Source: Thioclava sp. GXIMD4216 (GTDB lineage: Bacteria; Pseudomonadota; Alphaproteobacteria; Rhodobacterales; Rhodobacteraceae). From it: a stretch of 64,000 nucleotides of DNA. Made by a program: the position numbers and the translations under genes. The notes beneath the pieces are model-generated. The model saw only the letters and a list, made by a program, of their open reading frames with translations. It made no database searches and was not told the origin of the DNA. The stretch spans positions 2,273,501 to 2,337,500 of the forward strand of contig NZ_CP149926.1 in assembly GCF_037949285.1 (NCBI RefSeq), written 5' to 3'. Positions 35,078 to 43,754 of the stretch are shown here, in pieces (the first letter of the stretch is position 1; each line of letters opens with the position of its first letter).

Positions 35078-35883
35078 CCCTGCGCTTCACGATCCTTGGC
35101 TGTGGTTCCTCGGGCGGCGTGCCGCGGCTTGGCGGGCATTGGGGGGAATGTGACCCCGCAAACCCCAAGAACGCCCGCCGCCGATGTTCGATGCTGGTCG
35201 AACGTCTGGGCGCGGCAGGCACCACCCGCGTGCTGATCGACACCGGCCCCGATATGCGCGCGCAGCTGCTGGATGCGGGCGTGGGCGAATTGGATGCGGT
35301 GGTCTATACACATTCGCATGCCGACCATATCCACGGGCTCGATGACCTGCGCCAGATCGTGTTCAACATGGGCCAGCGTCTGCCGGTCTTTGCCGACCCC
35401 GAGACCGCTGGCCGTCTGGTCAAGGCCTTCGACTATGCTTTTGTCCAGCCCGAGGACAGCAATTACAAACCGATCTGCGAGCTGACCGAGATCGACGGCC
35501 CCTTCATCATCGATGGCGCGGGCGGGCAGTTGCCGTTCACCCCTTTCGAGGTGGATCACGGCAATATCAAGGCTTTGGGCTTCCGTATCGGCGGGCCGCA
35601 GGGCGGTCTGGCCTATCTGCCCGATGTGTCGGATATTCCGCCTCTGGCTTGGCCCTATCTGCAAAACCTCGATATCTGGGTGCTGGACGGGCTGCGTCGC
35701 AAGCCGCATCCGACCCATGCCCATCTGGCGCTTGCGCTGGAATGGATGGAGCGCGCGGGCAACCGCCACGGCGTGATCACCAATATGCATATCGACCTCG
35801 ATTATGACGCGGTGATGCGCGAGACCCCCGATCATGTGGTCCCCGCCTATGATGGCATGGTGCTGGAGCTGCCCGACGCATGA
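35074..35883 (+). CDS. PhnP-like metallo-beta-lactamase-fold hydrolase
   Basis: A 269-residue phosphodiesterase-like hydrolase. It begins LRFTILGCGSSGGVPRLGG, has DTGPDMRAQLL and the metal-binding THSHADHIHGLDD, and further ligands in VDHGN, LPDVSD, LDGLRRKPHPTHA and TNMHIDLDY. PhnP cleaves cyclic ribose phosphate in phosphonate use, but no phn genes are nearby, so the substrate is open. GGAGGG precedes the ATG at 35074; a start 12 bases earlier is poorer. Overlaps tatD and the AEC gene by ATGA. Confidence 0.88.
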   Translation: MTLRFTILGCGSSGGVPRLGGHWGECDPANPKNARRRCSMLVERLGAAGTTRVLIDTGPDMRAQLLDAGVGELDAVVYTHSHADHIHGLDDLRQIVFNMGQRLPVFADPETAGRLVKAFDYAFVQPEDSNYKPICELTEIDGPFIIDGAGGQLPFTPFEVDHGNIKALGFRIGGPQGGLAYLPDVSDIPPLAWPYLQNLDIWVLDGLRRKPHPTHAHLALALEWMERAGNRHGVITNMHIDLDYDAVMRETPDHVVPAYDGMVLELPDA

Positions 35884-36827
35884 GCGCATTGATCGACGTC
35901 ATCCTACCTGTCTTCCTGATCGTCGGTCTTGGCTATCTTGCCACTTGGAAAGGCCTGTTTTCGGAGACAGCGGTTGACGGGCTGATGCGCTTTGCGCAGA
36001 ATTTCGCGGTGCCGGTGCTGCTGGCGCGGTCGATTGCGAAACTGGATCTGGGCGCAAGCTTCGACTGGCGGCTGATGGTCAGCTTTTACGCGGGCGCTCT
36101 GCTGGCCTTCGGGGTCGGCATTCTGGGCGCGCGCCTGATGGGCCGCCATCCCGACGAGGCGATCGCCATCGGTTTCTGCTGCCTGTTTTCCAACTCGCTG
36201 CTGCTGGGCATCCCGATCACCGAGCGCGCCTATGGCACCGAGGCGCTGGCGGGCAATTTCGCGATCATCTCGATCCATTCGCCCTTCCTCTATACGGTAG
36301 GCATTCTGGCGATGGAGGCCACGCGCTCGGCAGGTCAGGGCATCAGCCTTGCGCGGGTGGGGATCAATGCGCTGAAAGGCGTGCTGCGAACGCCTCTGGT
36401 GATCGGCATCCTTTGCGGGCTGCTGATCAAGCTGGGGCAGTTCGTCACCGGCCAGCCGCTGCCGCATCCGATCTGGGCCGCGATGGATATGATGGCGGGG
36501 GCGGCGATTCCGGCGGCGCTTTTCGGGCTGGGCGGCGTGCTGGTGCGCTATCGCCCGGAAGGGGACAGCCGCGCGATCACGATGGTCTGCGTGCTGTCGT
36601 TGCTTGTGCATCCGGGACTTGCCTATGTGCTGGCGCGGTTCGGCTTTGGCCTGAACATGGACCAGCTGCGTTCGGTCACGATGACAGCGGCGATGGCGCC
36701 GGGGGTCAATGCCTATCTCTTCGCCAATATCTATGGGGTGGGCAAACGGGTGGCGGCTTCGGCGGTGCTGGTGGGCACGGCACTTTCGACCCTGACCATA
36801 TGGACGTGGATCGCCTTCCTGCCTTAA
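35880..36827 (+). CDS. AEC family (auxin efflux carrier-like) transporter
   Basis: A 315-residue inner-membrane protein with about ten helices arranged as two inverted halves. The first half has PVFLIVGLGYLA and the conserved asparagine region FSNSLLLGIPI; the second has GAAIPAALFGLGGVL and AAMAPGVNAYLFANIYG. Members export or import organic anions such as malate or malonate. Last gene of the seven-gene operon; it ends eight bases from the convergent map gene. Confidence 0.87.
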   Translation: MSALIDVILPVFLIVGLGYLATWKGLFSETAVDGLMRFAQNFAVPVLLARSIAKLDLGASFDWRLMVSFYAGALLAFGVGILGARLMGRHPDEAIAIGFCCLFSNSLLLGIPITERAYGTEALAGNFAIISIHSPFLYTVGILAMEATRSAGQGISLARVGINALKGVLRTPLVIGILCGLLIKLGQFVTGQPLPHPIWAAMDMMAGAAIPAALFGLGGVLVRYRPEGDSRAITMVCVLSLLVHPGLAYVLARFGFGLNMDQLRSVTMTAAMAPGVNAYLFANIYGVGKRVAASAVLVGTALSTLTIWTWIAFLP

Positions 36828-36835
36828 TCGGGACT

Positions 36836-37585
36836 TCAGTCGGGAATCGTGACGATGATCACGCCCTTCTCGGTCGCCACCACGGTATGTTCATATTGCA
36901 CGGTGGGGGCCGAGGGCTCGGCATAAAGCGTCCAGCCGTCTTCCTCGGTATCGGCCCATTCGCCGCCCATCGACAGGAAGGGCTCGACCGTCAGCACCAG
37001 CCCCTTCTCGATCACGCGCTTGTCGCGTTTCTCGGTCCATGTCGGGATTTCCTCTGGGTATTCATGCAGCGAATTGCCCACCCCGTGGCTGGCCAGATTG
37101 CGGATCAGCGTATAGCCGCGCGGCTTGGCAAAGCGCTCGATCGCCATGCCGATGCCGTTCAGGGGCTTGCCCGCCGCGACCTGTTTCACGCCGATCTGCA
37201 TGGCCTTCTTCCCGTCGCGGCACAGCTGGTCCAGCACGGAGCGCATCTGCCCCACCCCGAAACTTGCACCATTATCGGCGAAATAGCCATTTTTGCTGGC
37301 CGAAACATCGATATTGACCAGATCGCCCGCGCGGATCACCCGACCCGACGGAATGCCATGCGCCACTTCCTCATTGACCGAAATGCAGGTGGCGCCGGGA
37401 AACTGGTAGACCGCCTCGGGGGCCGAGACCGCGCCCGCCGCCTCCAGCATGGCACGCCCGATGTCATCCAGCTCCAGCGTCGTCATCCCCGGCTCGACCG
37501 CGCGGGCCATCCCCTGCAGCACATTGGCGCAGATCCGGCCGATCTCTTTCAGCCCGTCTAGCTCGGCTTCACTGGTCACAATCAT
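36836..37585 (-). CDS. map: Type I methionyl aminopeptidase
   Basis: A 249-residue enzyme removing N-terminal methionine. All metal ligands can be followed: H in EEVAHGIPSG, D in VNIDVSAS, D in FADNGASF, H in LASHGVGNSLHEYP, E in LTVEPFLS and E in YEHTVVA. The blocks ADNGASF and ASHGVG differ from the usual GDTxxTF and CGHGIG, so this may be a second paralogue rather than the housekeeping copy. Transcribed alone; a 19-base palindrome lies about 62 bases upstream. Confidence 0.88.
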   Translation of the reverse strand: MIVTSEAELDGLKEIGRICANVLQGMARAVEPGMTTLELDDIGRAMLEAAGAVSAPEAVYQFPGATCISVNEEVAHGIPSGRVIRAGDLVNIDVSASKNGYFADNGASFGVGQMRSVLDQLCRDGKKAMQIGVKQVAAGKPLNGIGMAIERFAKPRGYTLIRNLASHGVGNSLHEYPEEIPTWTEKRDKRVIEKGLVLTVEPFLSMGGEWADTEEDGWTLYAEPSAPTVQYEHTVVATEKGVIIVTIPD

Positions 37586-37646
37586 ATCGGGCTCCGTCTA
37601 ACGTGCCTTGGCTTATCAAACCGCCACCTGATGGACAATAAACCCT

Positions 37647-37665
37647 TGCGGTAGAATCTACCGCA
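37647..37665. promoter_or_regulatory. Perfect palindrome TGCGGTAGAATCTACCGCA (operator-like)
   Basis: Nine-base arms around a single A, located between the divergent map start (37585) and the remnant of an FMN reductase gene. The size and symmetry fit the operator of a dimeric repressor. No T tract follows the arms, so a terminator is unlikely. No regulator gene is adjacent. Confidence 0.5.
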
Positions 37666-38098
37666 GACACGCGTTATCTGTGACCGGCTGAGGGATCTTC
37701 CGGTGTTTTCGCCAGATCAGGAGAGCGATCCCCCTGAACCGGTTGTGACTCTGGCCGGGATGATCAGAAAAAGCGACGGACTGATTATCGCGAGCCCCGA
37801 ATATGTGCGCTCTATTCCGGGTGGCTTGAAAAACGCCATCGACTGGCTGGTCTCGCGCGAGGAGCTTATTCACAAGCCTATCGCCGTAATGCATGCCTCC
37901 CATCGTGGCGATGATATGCTGGCGCAGCCCCGGCTGGTGCTGGCAACGGTCAGTTCCGGATTTCTGCCCGAGGTGTTCTTGCAGCTTGAGTTGCTGCACA
38001 TCCTGCAACCGGCGATTGAAACTCACCTGTCACAAGATAAGCAGCGCCATGACATGGAAAGCTACTTGAACCGGTTTTCCGCAGCTATTGAAACATAA
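37655..38098 (+). pseudogene. NAD(P)H-dependent FMN reductase, 5'-truncated
   Basis: The open frame (GTG at 37703, 131 residues) matches the C-terminal two thirds of NADPH-dependent FMN reductases: SPEYVRSIPGGLKNAIDWLVSR and KPIAVMHAS. A remnant of the preceding strand (RLRDLPVFSPDQE) is readable from 37685, but an in-frame TAG at 37652 ends it, and the N-terminal flavin-phosphate loop (GSLRxxS type) is missing. With about 130-145 of 180 residues left it cannot bind FMN normally. Either a pseudogene or, less likely, a repurposed short protein. Confidence 0.72.
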
Positions 38099-38124
38099 AA
38101 AGGCCCGCGCAACGCACGGACCTT
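38097..38124 (-). terminator. Terminator of the polyamine-type ABC operon
   Basis: AAGGCCCG (38100-38107) pairs with CGGACCTT (38117-38124), with one C-A mismatch. On the minus strand five T follow (38101-38097, then ATG), 31 bases past the permease stop at 38155. Fits a factor-independent terminator. Confidence 0.65.
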
Positions 38125-38154
38125 CTGGTTCATTTAAGCTTTCGTCTTGCCCGT

Positions 38155-39009
38155 TTAGCGCGGGGTGACACCGCGCAGACGTTCATTCCGGCGGCGCAGC
38201 AGCTCTACCGCTGCCAGCAGCGCGATAGAGAACACCACAAGGATCGTGGCCACCGCCAGAATGGTGGGCGAGATCTGTTCGCGCAGGCCGATGAACATCT
38301 GCCACGGCAGGGTCTTTTGCGAGGCCGAACCCACAAACAGCACCACCACCACCTCATCGAAGGAGGTGATAAAGGCGAAAAGCGCGCCCGAGATCACCCC
38401 CGGCAGGATCAGCGGCATCTGCACCTTGAAGAAGGTGCGCACCGGCCCTGCGCCCATATTCGCCGCAGCACGGGTCAGCGAGCGGTCAAAGCCCACCAGC
38501 GTGGCCGTCACGGTGATGATGACGAAGGGGATGCCCAGAGCGGCATGGGCCAGCACCACACCGATATAGGTGCCCTGCAAGCCGACGCGGGAGTAGAAGA
38601 AATACATCCCCGCCGCCGAGATGATCAGCGGCACGATCATCGGCGAGATCAGGATCGCCATGATCGCACGCTTGAAGGGCACATGGCTCTGGCTGAGGCC
38701 GATGGCCGCCAGCGTCCCCAAAGACACCGAGATCAGCGTCGCCACCGGTGCGATCGTGACCGAGTTTTTCAGCGCCTGCTGCCAGTCGGGATTGGTGAAG
38801 AAATCCACATAATGCTTGAGCGAATAGGCATCGGGGTCCAGTGCCAGCATACCCGGCGTGAAGGTAAAGAAGTTCTCGGCGTTGAAGGAAAGCGGAATGA
38901 TCGTGATGATCGGTGCGATCAGGAAGAAGAAGATCAGGCCACACAGAACACGGAACGTATAGAACCAGATCCGCTGGCCGGTGGAGGCATAGGGGGGAAG
39001 TGCGCTCAT
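38155..39009 (-). CDS. ABC transporter permease, PotC-like
   Basis: A 284-residue inner-membrane permease with six predicted helices and the coupling loop SLTRAAANMGAGPVRTFFKVQMPLILPGVISG (EAA-type motif, about 178-209). It is the second permease of a polyamine-type importer. It lies six bases after the first permease gene. The last gene of the operon, followed by a hairpin terminator. Confidence 0.88.
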   Translation of the reverse strand: MSALPPYASTGQRIWFYTFRVLCGLIFFFLIAPIITIIPLSFNAENFFTFTPGMLALDPDAYSLKHYVDFFTNPDWQQALKNSVTIAPVATLISVSLGTLAAIGLSQSHVPFKRAIMAILISPMIVPLIISAAGMYFFYSRVGLQGTYIGVVLAHAALGIPFVIITVTATLVGFDRSLTRAAANMGAGPVRTFFKVQMPLILPGVISGALFAFITSFDEVVVVLFVGSASQKTLPWQMFIGLREQISPTILAVATILVVFSIALLAAVELLRRRNERLRGVTPR

Positions 39010-39014
39010 GTCTC

Positions 39015-40577
39015 TTATCCCAGTTTCACGTTATCGATGCCGACGATTTTGTCATAGGCCCAGTAGAGCAGCATGACGGCGGCCAGAAGGATGCTGCCAA
39101 GGGCGGCGGCGAGACCCCAGTTCAGCGAGCTGGAGATGTGATAAGCGATGCGGTTCGAGATGAAGATCCCCGAGGTACCCCCCACCAGTTCCGGCGTAAT
39201 GTAGTAGCCGATGGCAAGGATGAACACGAGAATGGACCCTGCCCCGATGCCCGGCACCGATTGCGGGAAGTAGACCCGCCAGAAGGCCGTCCAGTCGGTC
39301 GCGCCCAAGGATTTGGCCGCACGCACATAGGTTGGCGGGATGGTCTGCATCACGGAATACAGTGGCAAGATCATGAAGGGCAGCAGGATATGGGTCATCG
39401 CGATGATCGTGCCGGTCTGGTTATTGATCAGCGCCAGCCGCCCGTCTTCCCCGATGATATGCGCCCAGACGAGAATATCATTGATCACCCCCTGATTTTG
39501 CAACAGCACCTTCCACGCCGAGGTCCGCACCAGAAGCGAGGTCCAGAAAGGCAGAAGCACAAGGATCATCAACAGGTTCGAGGTGCGCATCGGCAGATTG
39601 GCCAGCAGATAGGCCACCGGATAGCCCAGCAGGATACAGCTGACCGTAATCGCCAGCGACATCACCAGCGTGCGCCAGAACAGCTTCAGATAGACCTGCT
39701 GGTCTTCGGGCTGTTTCTCGATGCCATGCGGGGTCAGTTTGTAGTCAATGGCGGTCAGGAAATAGCCGGGAGTGAATTTCGGCGCATAGGCCTTGATGGT
39801 GCCCCATACTTCGGGGTCGAGCCAGCCCTTGTCGATGGCCGAAAACTGGTCGCGGATCGAGACGGTCTCGAAGCTGCCCACCGCCGCCTTGGCCTGCGCG
39901 AAGATCGGCGCAAGCGTGCCCTCCGGCCCCGGCGCACCGGCGGCCAGATCGCGGTAAAGCGCGGTGAACAGCATATCGACCGGCTTGGTTTTGGCCAGCG
40001 TCTTGCCATCCGCCTTCAGCATATGTTCGTAATCTTTCAGCGCGCCTGCGGTTTCGGGCAGCGCATCGGGGGTCTCTTCAAGAACCCCGGCCAGCGTCTC
40101 CCATGTGGCGGGGGCCGCCCATGCCGGATCCAGCGCCGTGAACTGCTTGGTGTAGATATCCGTATCGAACCGGTCCACACGGCGGCCCGACTTACGGAAC
40201 AGCGACGAGATCCCCGTGGTCTCGTAATTCAGCCGCGAGCCAAGACGGGTATGTTCTTTCAGCTCGGAGGCGACATACATATCGTAATAGAAAGCGGCAA
40301 AGACCTTTTCGGACGGGGCTTGGCCGCTGCTATAATCCCAATCGTCAAGCGCCTTCACCGTCAGTGGCAGCGTGTCGGACACGATCTCGTTCTCGACCGA
40401 ACGGAACAGCATATCCGCAATCGGCGCGATAAACGTCACGAGAATGAAAATCAGCAGCGGGGCGATCATTGCCAGCGCCCGCATCTTCTGTGCCCGCAGC
40501 GCGCGCGCAAGACTGCGCTTGAGTTCGCGGCTGCCTTCGCCGGAAATCTGGTCGGCGCTTTCGACGGTGTCGCTCAT
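39015..40577 (-). CDS. ABC transporter permease, PotB-like, with large periplasmic insertion
   Basis: A 520-residue permease, about 220 residues longer than PotB (about 285). The first helix (about 37-58, MIAPLLIFILVTFIAPIA) is followed by a hydrophilic insert (about 60-290) before the second helix LFWRTLVMSLAITVSCILL. The remaining helices and the EAA loop (AAKSLGATDWTAFWRVYFP) are normal. The insert should face the periplasm and may interact with the binding protein. It is 106 bases after the binding-protein gene. Confidence 0.86.
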   Translation of the reverse strand: MSDTVESADQISGEGSRELKRSLARALRAQKMRALAMIAPLLIFILVTFIAPIADMLFRSVENEIVSDTLPLTVKALDDWDYSSGQAPSEKVFAAFYYDMYVASELKEHTRLGSRLNYETTGISSLFRKSGRRVDRFDTDIYTKQFTALDPAWAAPATWETLAGVLEETPDALPETAGALKDYEHMLKADGKTLAKTKPVDMLFTALYRDLAAGAPGPEGTLAPIFAQAKAAVGSFETVSIRDQFSAIDKGWLDPEVWGTIKAYAPKFTPGYFLTAIDYKLTPHGIEKQPEDQQVYLKLFWRTLVMSLAITVSCILLGYPVAYLLANLPMRTSNLLMILVLLPFWTSLLVRTSAWKVLLQNQGVINDILVWAHIIGEDGRLALINNQTGTIIAMTHILLPFMILPLYSVMQTIPPTYVRAAKSLGATDWTAFWRVYFPQSVPGIGAGSILVFILAIGYYITPELVGGTSGIFISNRIAYHISSSLNWGLAAALGSILLAAVMLLYWAYDKIVGIDNVKLG

Positions 40578-40683
40578 GTCATTGGTCCCTGTCGGTTCAA
40601 CCGCCTGCCTCTTGAACTGGGCGGGTCGGAAGGCAATCGGGGGCCGGGCGTGCGGCCCCCGGAATGGTCATGATGTCAGGCGC

Positions 40684-41796
40684 TTACTGCGCGAGCCATG
40701 CCTGGAACTTGGCATCCAGATCGTCGCGGTAATCGGCCCACCATTCGTAGTTATACAGAAGGGTGTTTTTCGCATTGGCCGGATCGGTCGGCATATGCGG
40801 GGCCATATCGATGCCCAGCGTCGCGTGTTTGCCAACCAGCGGTGCCGAAGAGGCCCGCGCCGGACCGTAGGAGATATAGCTGGCCTCGCGGGCCAGAGCC
40901 TCGGTGGTGGTTTCCTTCTTGATGAAGTCCTTCACGCGCGCCAGACGGTCGGCGGGCAGCCCTGCCGGAATGATCCAGCCATCGATATCGAAGACCTGCA
41001 TATCCCAGAGCATGGCCACCGGCTGATGCTGCTCTTCGATGACCGAGAAGAGACGGCCATTATAGGTGGAGCCCATGAAGACCTCGCCATCGGCCAGAAG
41101 CTGCGGCGTATCGGCACCGGCGGACCACCAGACAACATCCTTCTTGATGGTGTCGAGCTTCTTGAAGGCGCGTTCCTGACCTTCATCGGTCTCCAGAACA
41201 TCGTAGATATCGTCTTTGGCGACGCCGTCACAATACAGCGCCCATTCCATATTGTTGATCGGACGCTTCTCAAGCGCGCGCTTGCCCGGATAGGTTTTGG
41301 TGTCGAACAGGGCGCAGATATCGGTCGGCGGATCGGTGCCTTCGGGCACCATATCGGTCCGGTACCCGACGGTGGTCGAATAGACGATCTGCGGAATGAA
41401 GCAGTCCGACACCATCAGATCCCCGAAATCATCCTCGGCGCTGGAGCCGTCCGCCCCTTTGACAAGATCGGTCTCGGGGTCGATCTCGGCGGCCAGCCCT
41501 TCATCGCACAGCCGGATCGCGTCGGAGGCCACGACATCGACCAGATCCCAGGTCACGTTACCGGCTTCGTTCATTGCGCGCAGCTTGGCCACGGCCTCAT
41601 TGGAGGATTCATCCCAATGGGCGGTCAAACCGGGATTTTCGGCGAGATAGGGCTCAACATAGGCTTTGTTCTGGCTGTTCTGGTAGGCCCCGCCCCAAGA
41701 CACGATCGTCATGGAATTGGCCATCTCCTCTGCAGAGAGCGGCGCGGCAAACAGAGCCGCGGCGGTACTCGCCAGAAGGGCTTTCTTGAAAGTCAT
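40684..41796 (-). CDS. Extracellular solute-binding protein, polyamine (PotD) type
   Basis: A 370-residue periplasmic binding protein. A Sec signal ends about residue 22 (PLSA). The mature start MTIVSWGGAYQNSQNKAYVEPY is typical of the PotD/PotF branch. Acidic and aromatic residues for an amine ligand are present (WDLVDVVASD, WWSAGADTPQLL), but the ligand cannot be fixed. Encoded between the ATPase and the two permeases. Confidence 0.88.
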   Translation of the reverse strand: MTFKKALLASTAAALFAAPLSAEEMANSMTIVSWGGAYQNSQNKAYVEPYLAENPGLTAHWDESSNEAVAKLRAMNEAGNVTWDLVDVVASDAIRLCDEGLAAEIDPETDLVKGADGSSAEDDFGDLMVSDCFIPQIVYSTTVGYRTDMVPEGTDPPTDICALFDTKTYPGKRALEKRPINNMEWALYCDGVAKDDIYDVLETDEGQERAFKKLDTIKKDVVWWSAGADTPQLLADGEVFMGSTYNGRLFSVIEEQHQPVAMLWDMQVFDIDGWIIPAGLPADRLARVKDFIKKETTTEALAREASYISYGPARASSAPLVGKHATLGIDMAPHMPTDPANAKNTLLYNYEWWADYRDDLDAKFQAWLAQ

Positions 41797-41885
41797 GTAG
41801 TCTCTCCCGTTGAAAAAGGTCAGGTGTTCCCGTCGTCCCTAGACGGTCCACAGGCAGATTGCGCCGCCCGCGGTTAAGAATTCGA

Positions 41886-42989
41886 TCACAGAGGGTCGAG
41901 TGCCCGTGCATCATCAGGGTGCCAGCCGATTTTGATCTTCTGGCCTTTCGGAAGCATCGAGGCGCCCAATGTATTACGGGTCTTCATCACGAAATCTTCC
42001 GTGCCCGCGACGCGCAGGACGGTGCGGTAGATATCGCCCATATAGACGACATCAAGGACTTCGGCCTCGATCAGGTGCCAGTCGGGCGCCATACGAGCGG
42101 GGTCGAATTCGATACGTTCGGGGCGGATCGATACCAGCGTGTCCTGCCCCTCATGGCGGATATTGACCGCCGTCGCCGCGATCAGCTCGCCATTCTGCAG
42201 CCGGATGGTGCACAGCCCCGCCGCCTTGTCGAGGGTTTCGACCTTGCCCGGCAGACGGTTGTTTTCGCCGATGAACTGCGCCACGAAGCTGTTTTTGGGG
42301 CGTTCATACAGCTCGTCGGGCGGCGCGAGCTGCTGGATGCGGCCATCATTGAACACCGCCACGCGGTCCGACATGGTCAGCGCCTCGCCCTGATCATGGG
42401 TCACATAGACGACGGTGATGCCAAGGTTCTCGTGCAGCGCCTTGATCTCGAACTGCATATGCTCGCGCAGCTGCTTGTCGAGCGCGCCGAGCGGTTCGTC
42501 CATCAAGACCAGCTCGGGATCGAAGACCAGCGCCCGCGCCAGCGCGATCCGCTGGCATTGACCGCCCGACATCTGGCCCGGACGACGGTTGGCAAACGCC
42601 CCCATCTGCACCATATCCAGCGCGCGCTTGATCTTGGCCTCGCGTTCGGCCTTGCCCATTTTGCGCACTTCCAGCGGGAAGGCCAGATTTTCGGCCACCG
42701 TCATATGCGGGAAAAGCGCATAATTCTGGAACACCATGCCAATTCCGCGCTTGTGCGGCGGCACGTTGTTGATATTAGTTCCCCCAAGACGAATCTCGCC
42801 ATTGGTCGCGGTCTCGAAGCCTGCAAGCATCATCAGGCAGGTCGTCTTGCCCGAGCCTGACGGCCCGAGCATCGTCAGAAACTCGCCTTTTCCGATGGAC
42901 AGGTTGAGGTCTTTTACGACCAGATTCTCACCGTCGTAGCTTTTTTGCACGCGGTCGAAAACGACGAATCCGCCGTTGTCACTGTTCAT
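41886..42989 (-). CDS. ABC transporter ATP-binding protein, PotA-like
   Basis: A 367-residue ATPase. Walker A is GPSGSGKTT, the signature is MSGGQCQRIALARAL (Q replaces the common Q/R of LSGGQ, still standard), Walker B is LVLMDEPLGALD, and the switch histidine lies in VTHDQGEAL. The C-terminal TOBE domain covers about 290-360. It drives uptake through the two permeases. The ATG at 42989 is preferred to a TTG at 43061, which would add residues not found in the family. First gene of the operon. Confidence 0.92.
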   Translation of the reverse strand: MNSDNGGFVVFDRVQKSYDGENLVVKDLNLSIGKGEFLTMLGPSGSGKTTCLMMLAGFETATNGEIRLGGTNINNVPPHKRGIGMVFQNYALFPHMTVAENLAFPLEVRKMGKAEREAKIKRALDMVQMGAFANRRPGQMSGGQCQRIALARALVFDPELVLMDEPLGALDKQLREHMQFEIKALHENLGITVVYVTHDQGEALTMSDRVAVFNDGRIQQLAPPDELYERPKNSFVAQFIGENNRLPGKVETLDKAAGLCTIRLQNGELIAATAVNIRHEGQDTLVSIRPERIEFDPARMAPDWHLIEAEVLDVVYMGDIYRTVLRVAGTEDFVMKTRNTLGASMLPKGQKIKIGWHPDDARALDPL

Positions 42990-43346
42990 AGCCAAATCGG
43001 GCTCCCCGTCGGATTTATCTCGGTTTATTGTTTTTACATTCCCGTGAGCCAACCTAACCAAGGCTCTGCCTTTATTTCAACCCTTCGCTTGGAAAGAAGG
43101 CAAAATCCGGTGAACGGCCGGTCAATGCGGAAAGTGTCTGGTCAAAATACGGCCATTTTGATGCGTGAAGCGACCATTTTGGCACCTATTCATCGCCCAT
43201 CGAAAGTGCAGTTTAAAAACGTCTATAATATTAAGCGGAAAATCTGTCGGATCATTTCGCCCCAGACGCGCATTGCCACGGCGTCTTACAAGCCGGATCC
43301 ATCGCGCGAGATCAGGGGGATTCGGAGGCCCCGCAGGGCCCCCGCC
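42990..43346. other. Intergenic region upstream of the ABC importer operon
   Basis: A 357-base, AT-rich gap that must hold the operon promoter on the minus strand. TCAAAAT (43142-43148) and ATTTTGA (43155-43161) form a dyad, and CCATTTTG recurs at 43154 and 43174; these may be regulator sites. TATTAT on minus (43229-43224) is a possible -10. No small gene is supported. Confidence 0.45.
43142..43161. promoter_or_regulatory. Dyad TCAAAAT-N6-ATTTTGA upstream of the ABC importer
   Basis: Seven-base inverted arms separated by six bases, about 155 bases before the ATPase start. A half-site (CCATTTTGG) repeats 20 bases further at about 43174-43182. Operator-like, but the regulator is unknown. Confidence 0.35.
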
Positions 43347-43754
43347 TTAGCTTTCAACCACGAACTGGCCCGAAACAATCAACCAGCCGGTGCCCGCGCG
43401 TGTCATGACCGAAATGAACACCGCCCCGACCCGTCCGGCATCCGAGCCATCGGCATTGATGATGCCCGACAGCACGAAACGTTGCTGCACAATCACCACA
43501 TCGCGCCCCACAGGCCGGAAACGCACCTTGCCGGTGACCAGCCTCGCGCGGGAGAACGCCCCTGCCAGCTCGCCCGCCAGCAATTCGGCAATCTGTGCGC
43601 GCCCGTCGGCGGATTCCCCCGTCAGCCCGAGGAAATCGGCATCGTCGGTAAAGAAAGACGCCATAAGCCGCGCGTCCTTCGAGCTCCACGCGCGGGTGAA
43701 CGCGCGCGGCAAATCTTCGGGGCTCGGAAACGGAACCTCGATGGAAGAGATCAT
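43347..43754 (-). CDS. SgcJ/EcaC-family NTF2-like protein
   Basis: A 135-residue protein with the NTF2/SnoaL fold of the SgcJ/EcaC family: DLPRAFTRAWSSKDARLMASFFTDDADFLGLTGE opens it, and the last strands are AVFISVMTRAGTGWLIVSGQ. Such proteins are small hydrolase- or isomerase-like units without a fixed reaction. It starts within the last bases of the flavoprotein gene (ATGA), so the two are co-translated. Confidence 0.8.
   Translation of the reverse strand: MISSIEVPFPSPEDLPRAFTRAWSSKDARLMASFFTDDADFLGLTGESADGRAQIAELLAGELAGAFSRARLVTGKVRFRPVGRDVVIVQQRFVLSGIINADGSDAGRVGAVFISVMTRAGTGWLIVSGQFVVES

Noticed and set aside
35074..35883. PhnP of a phosphonate (C-P lyase) operon
   Set aside because: No other phn genes; the gene sits in a replication/repair operon where a PhnP-like hydrolase is common.
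38913..40673. Plus-strand frame of about 580 codons opposite the permeases
   Set aside because: Arg/His/Gln-rich shadow; the permeases have clear EAA loops and helices.
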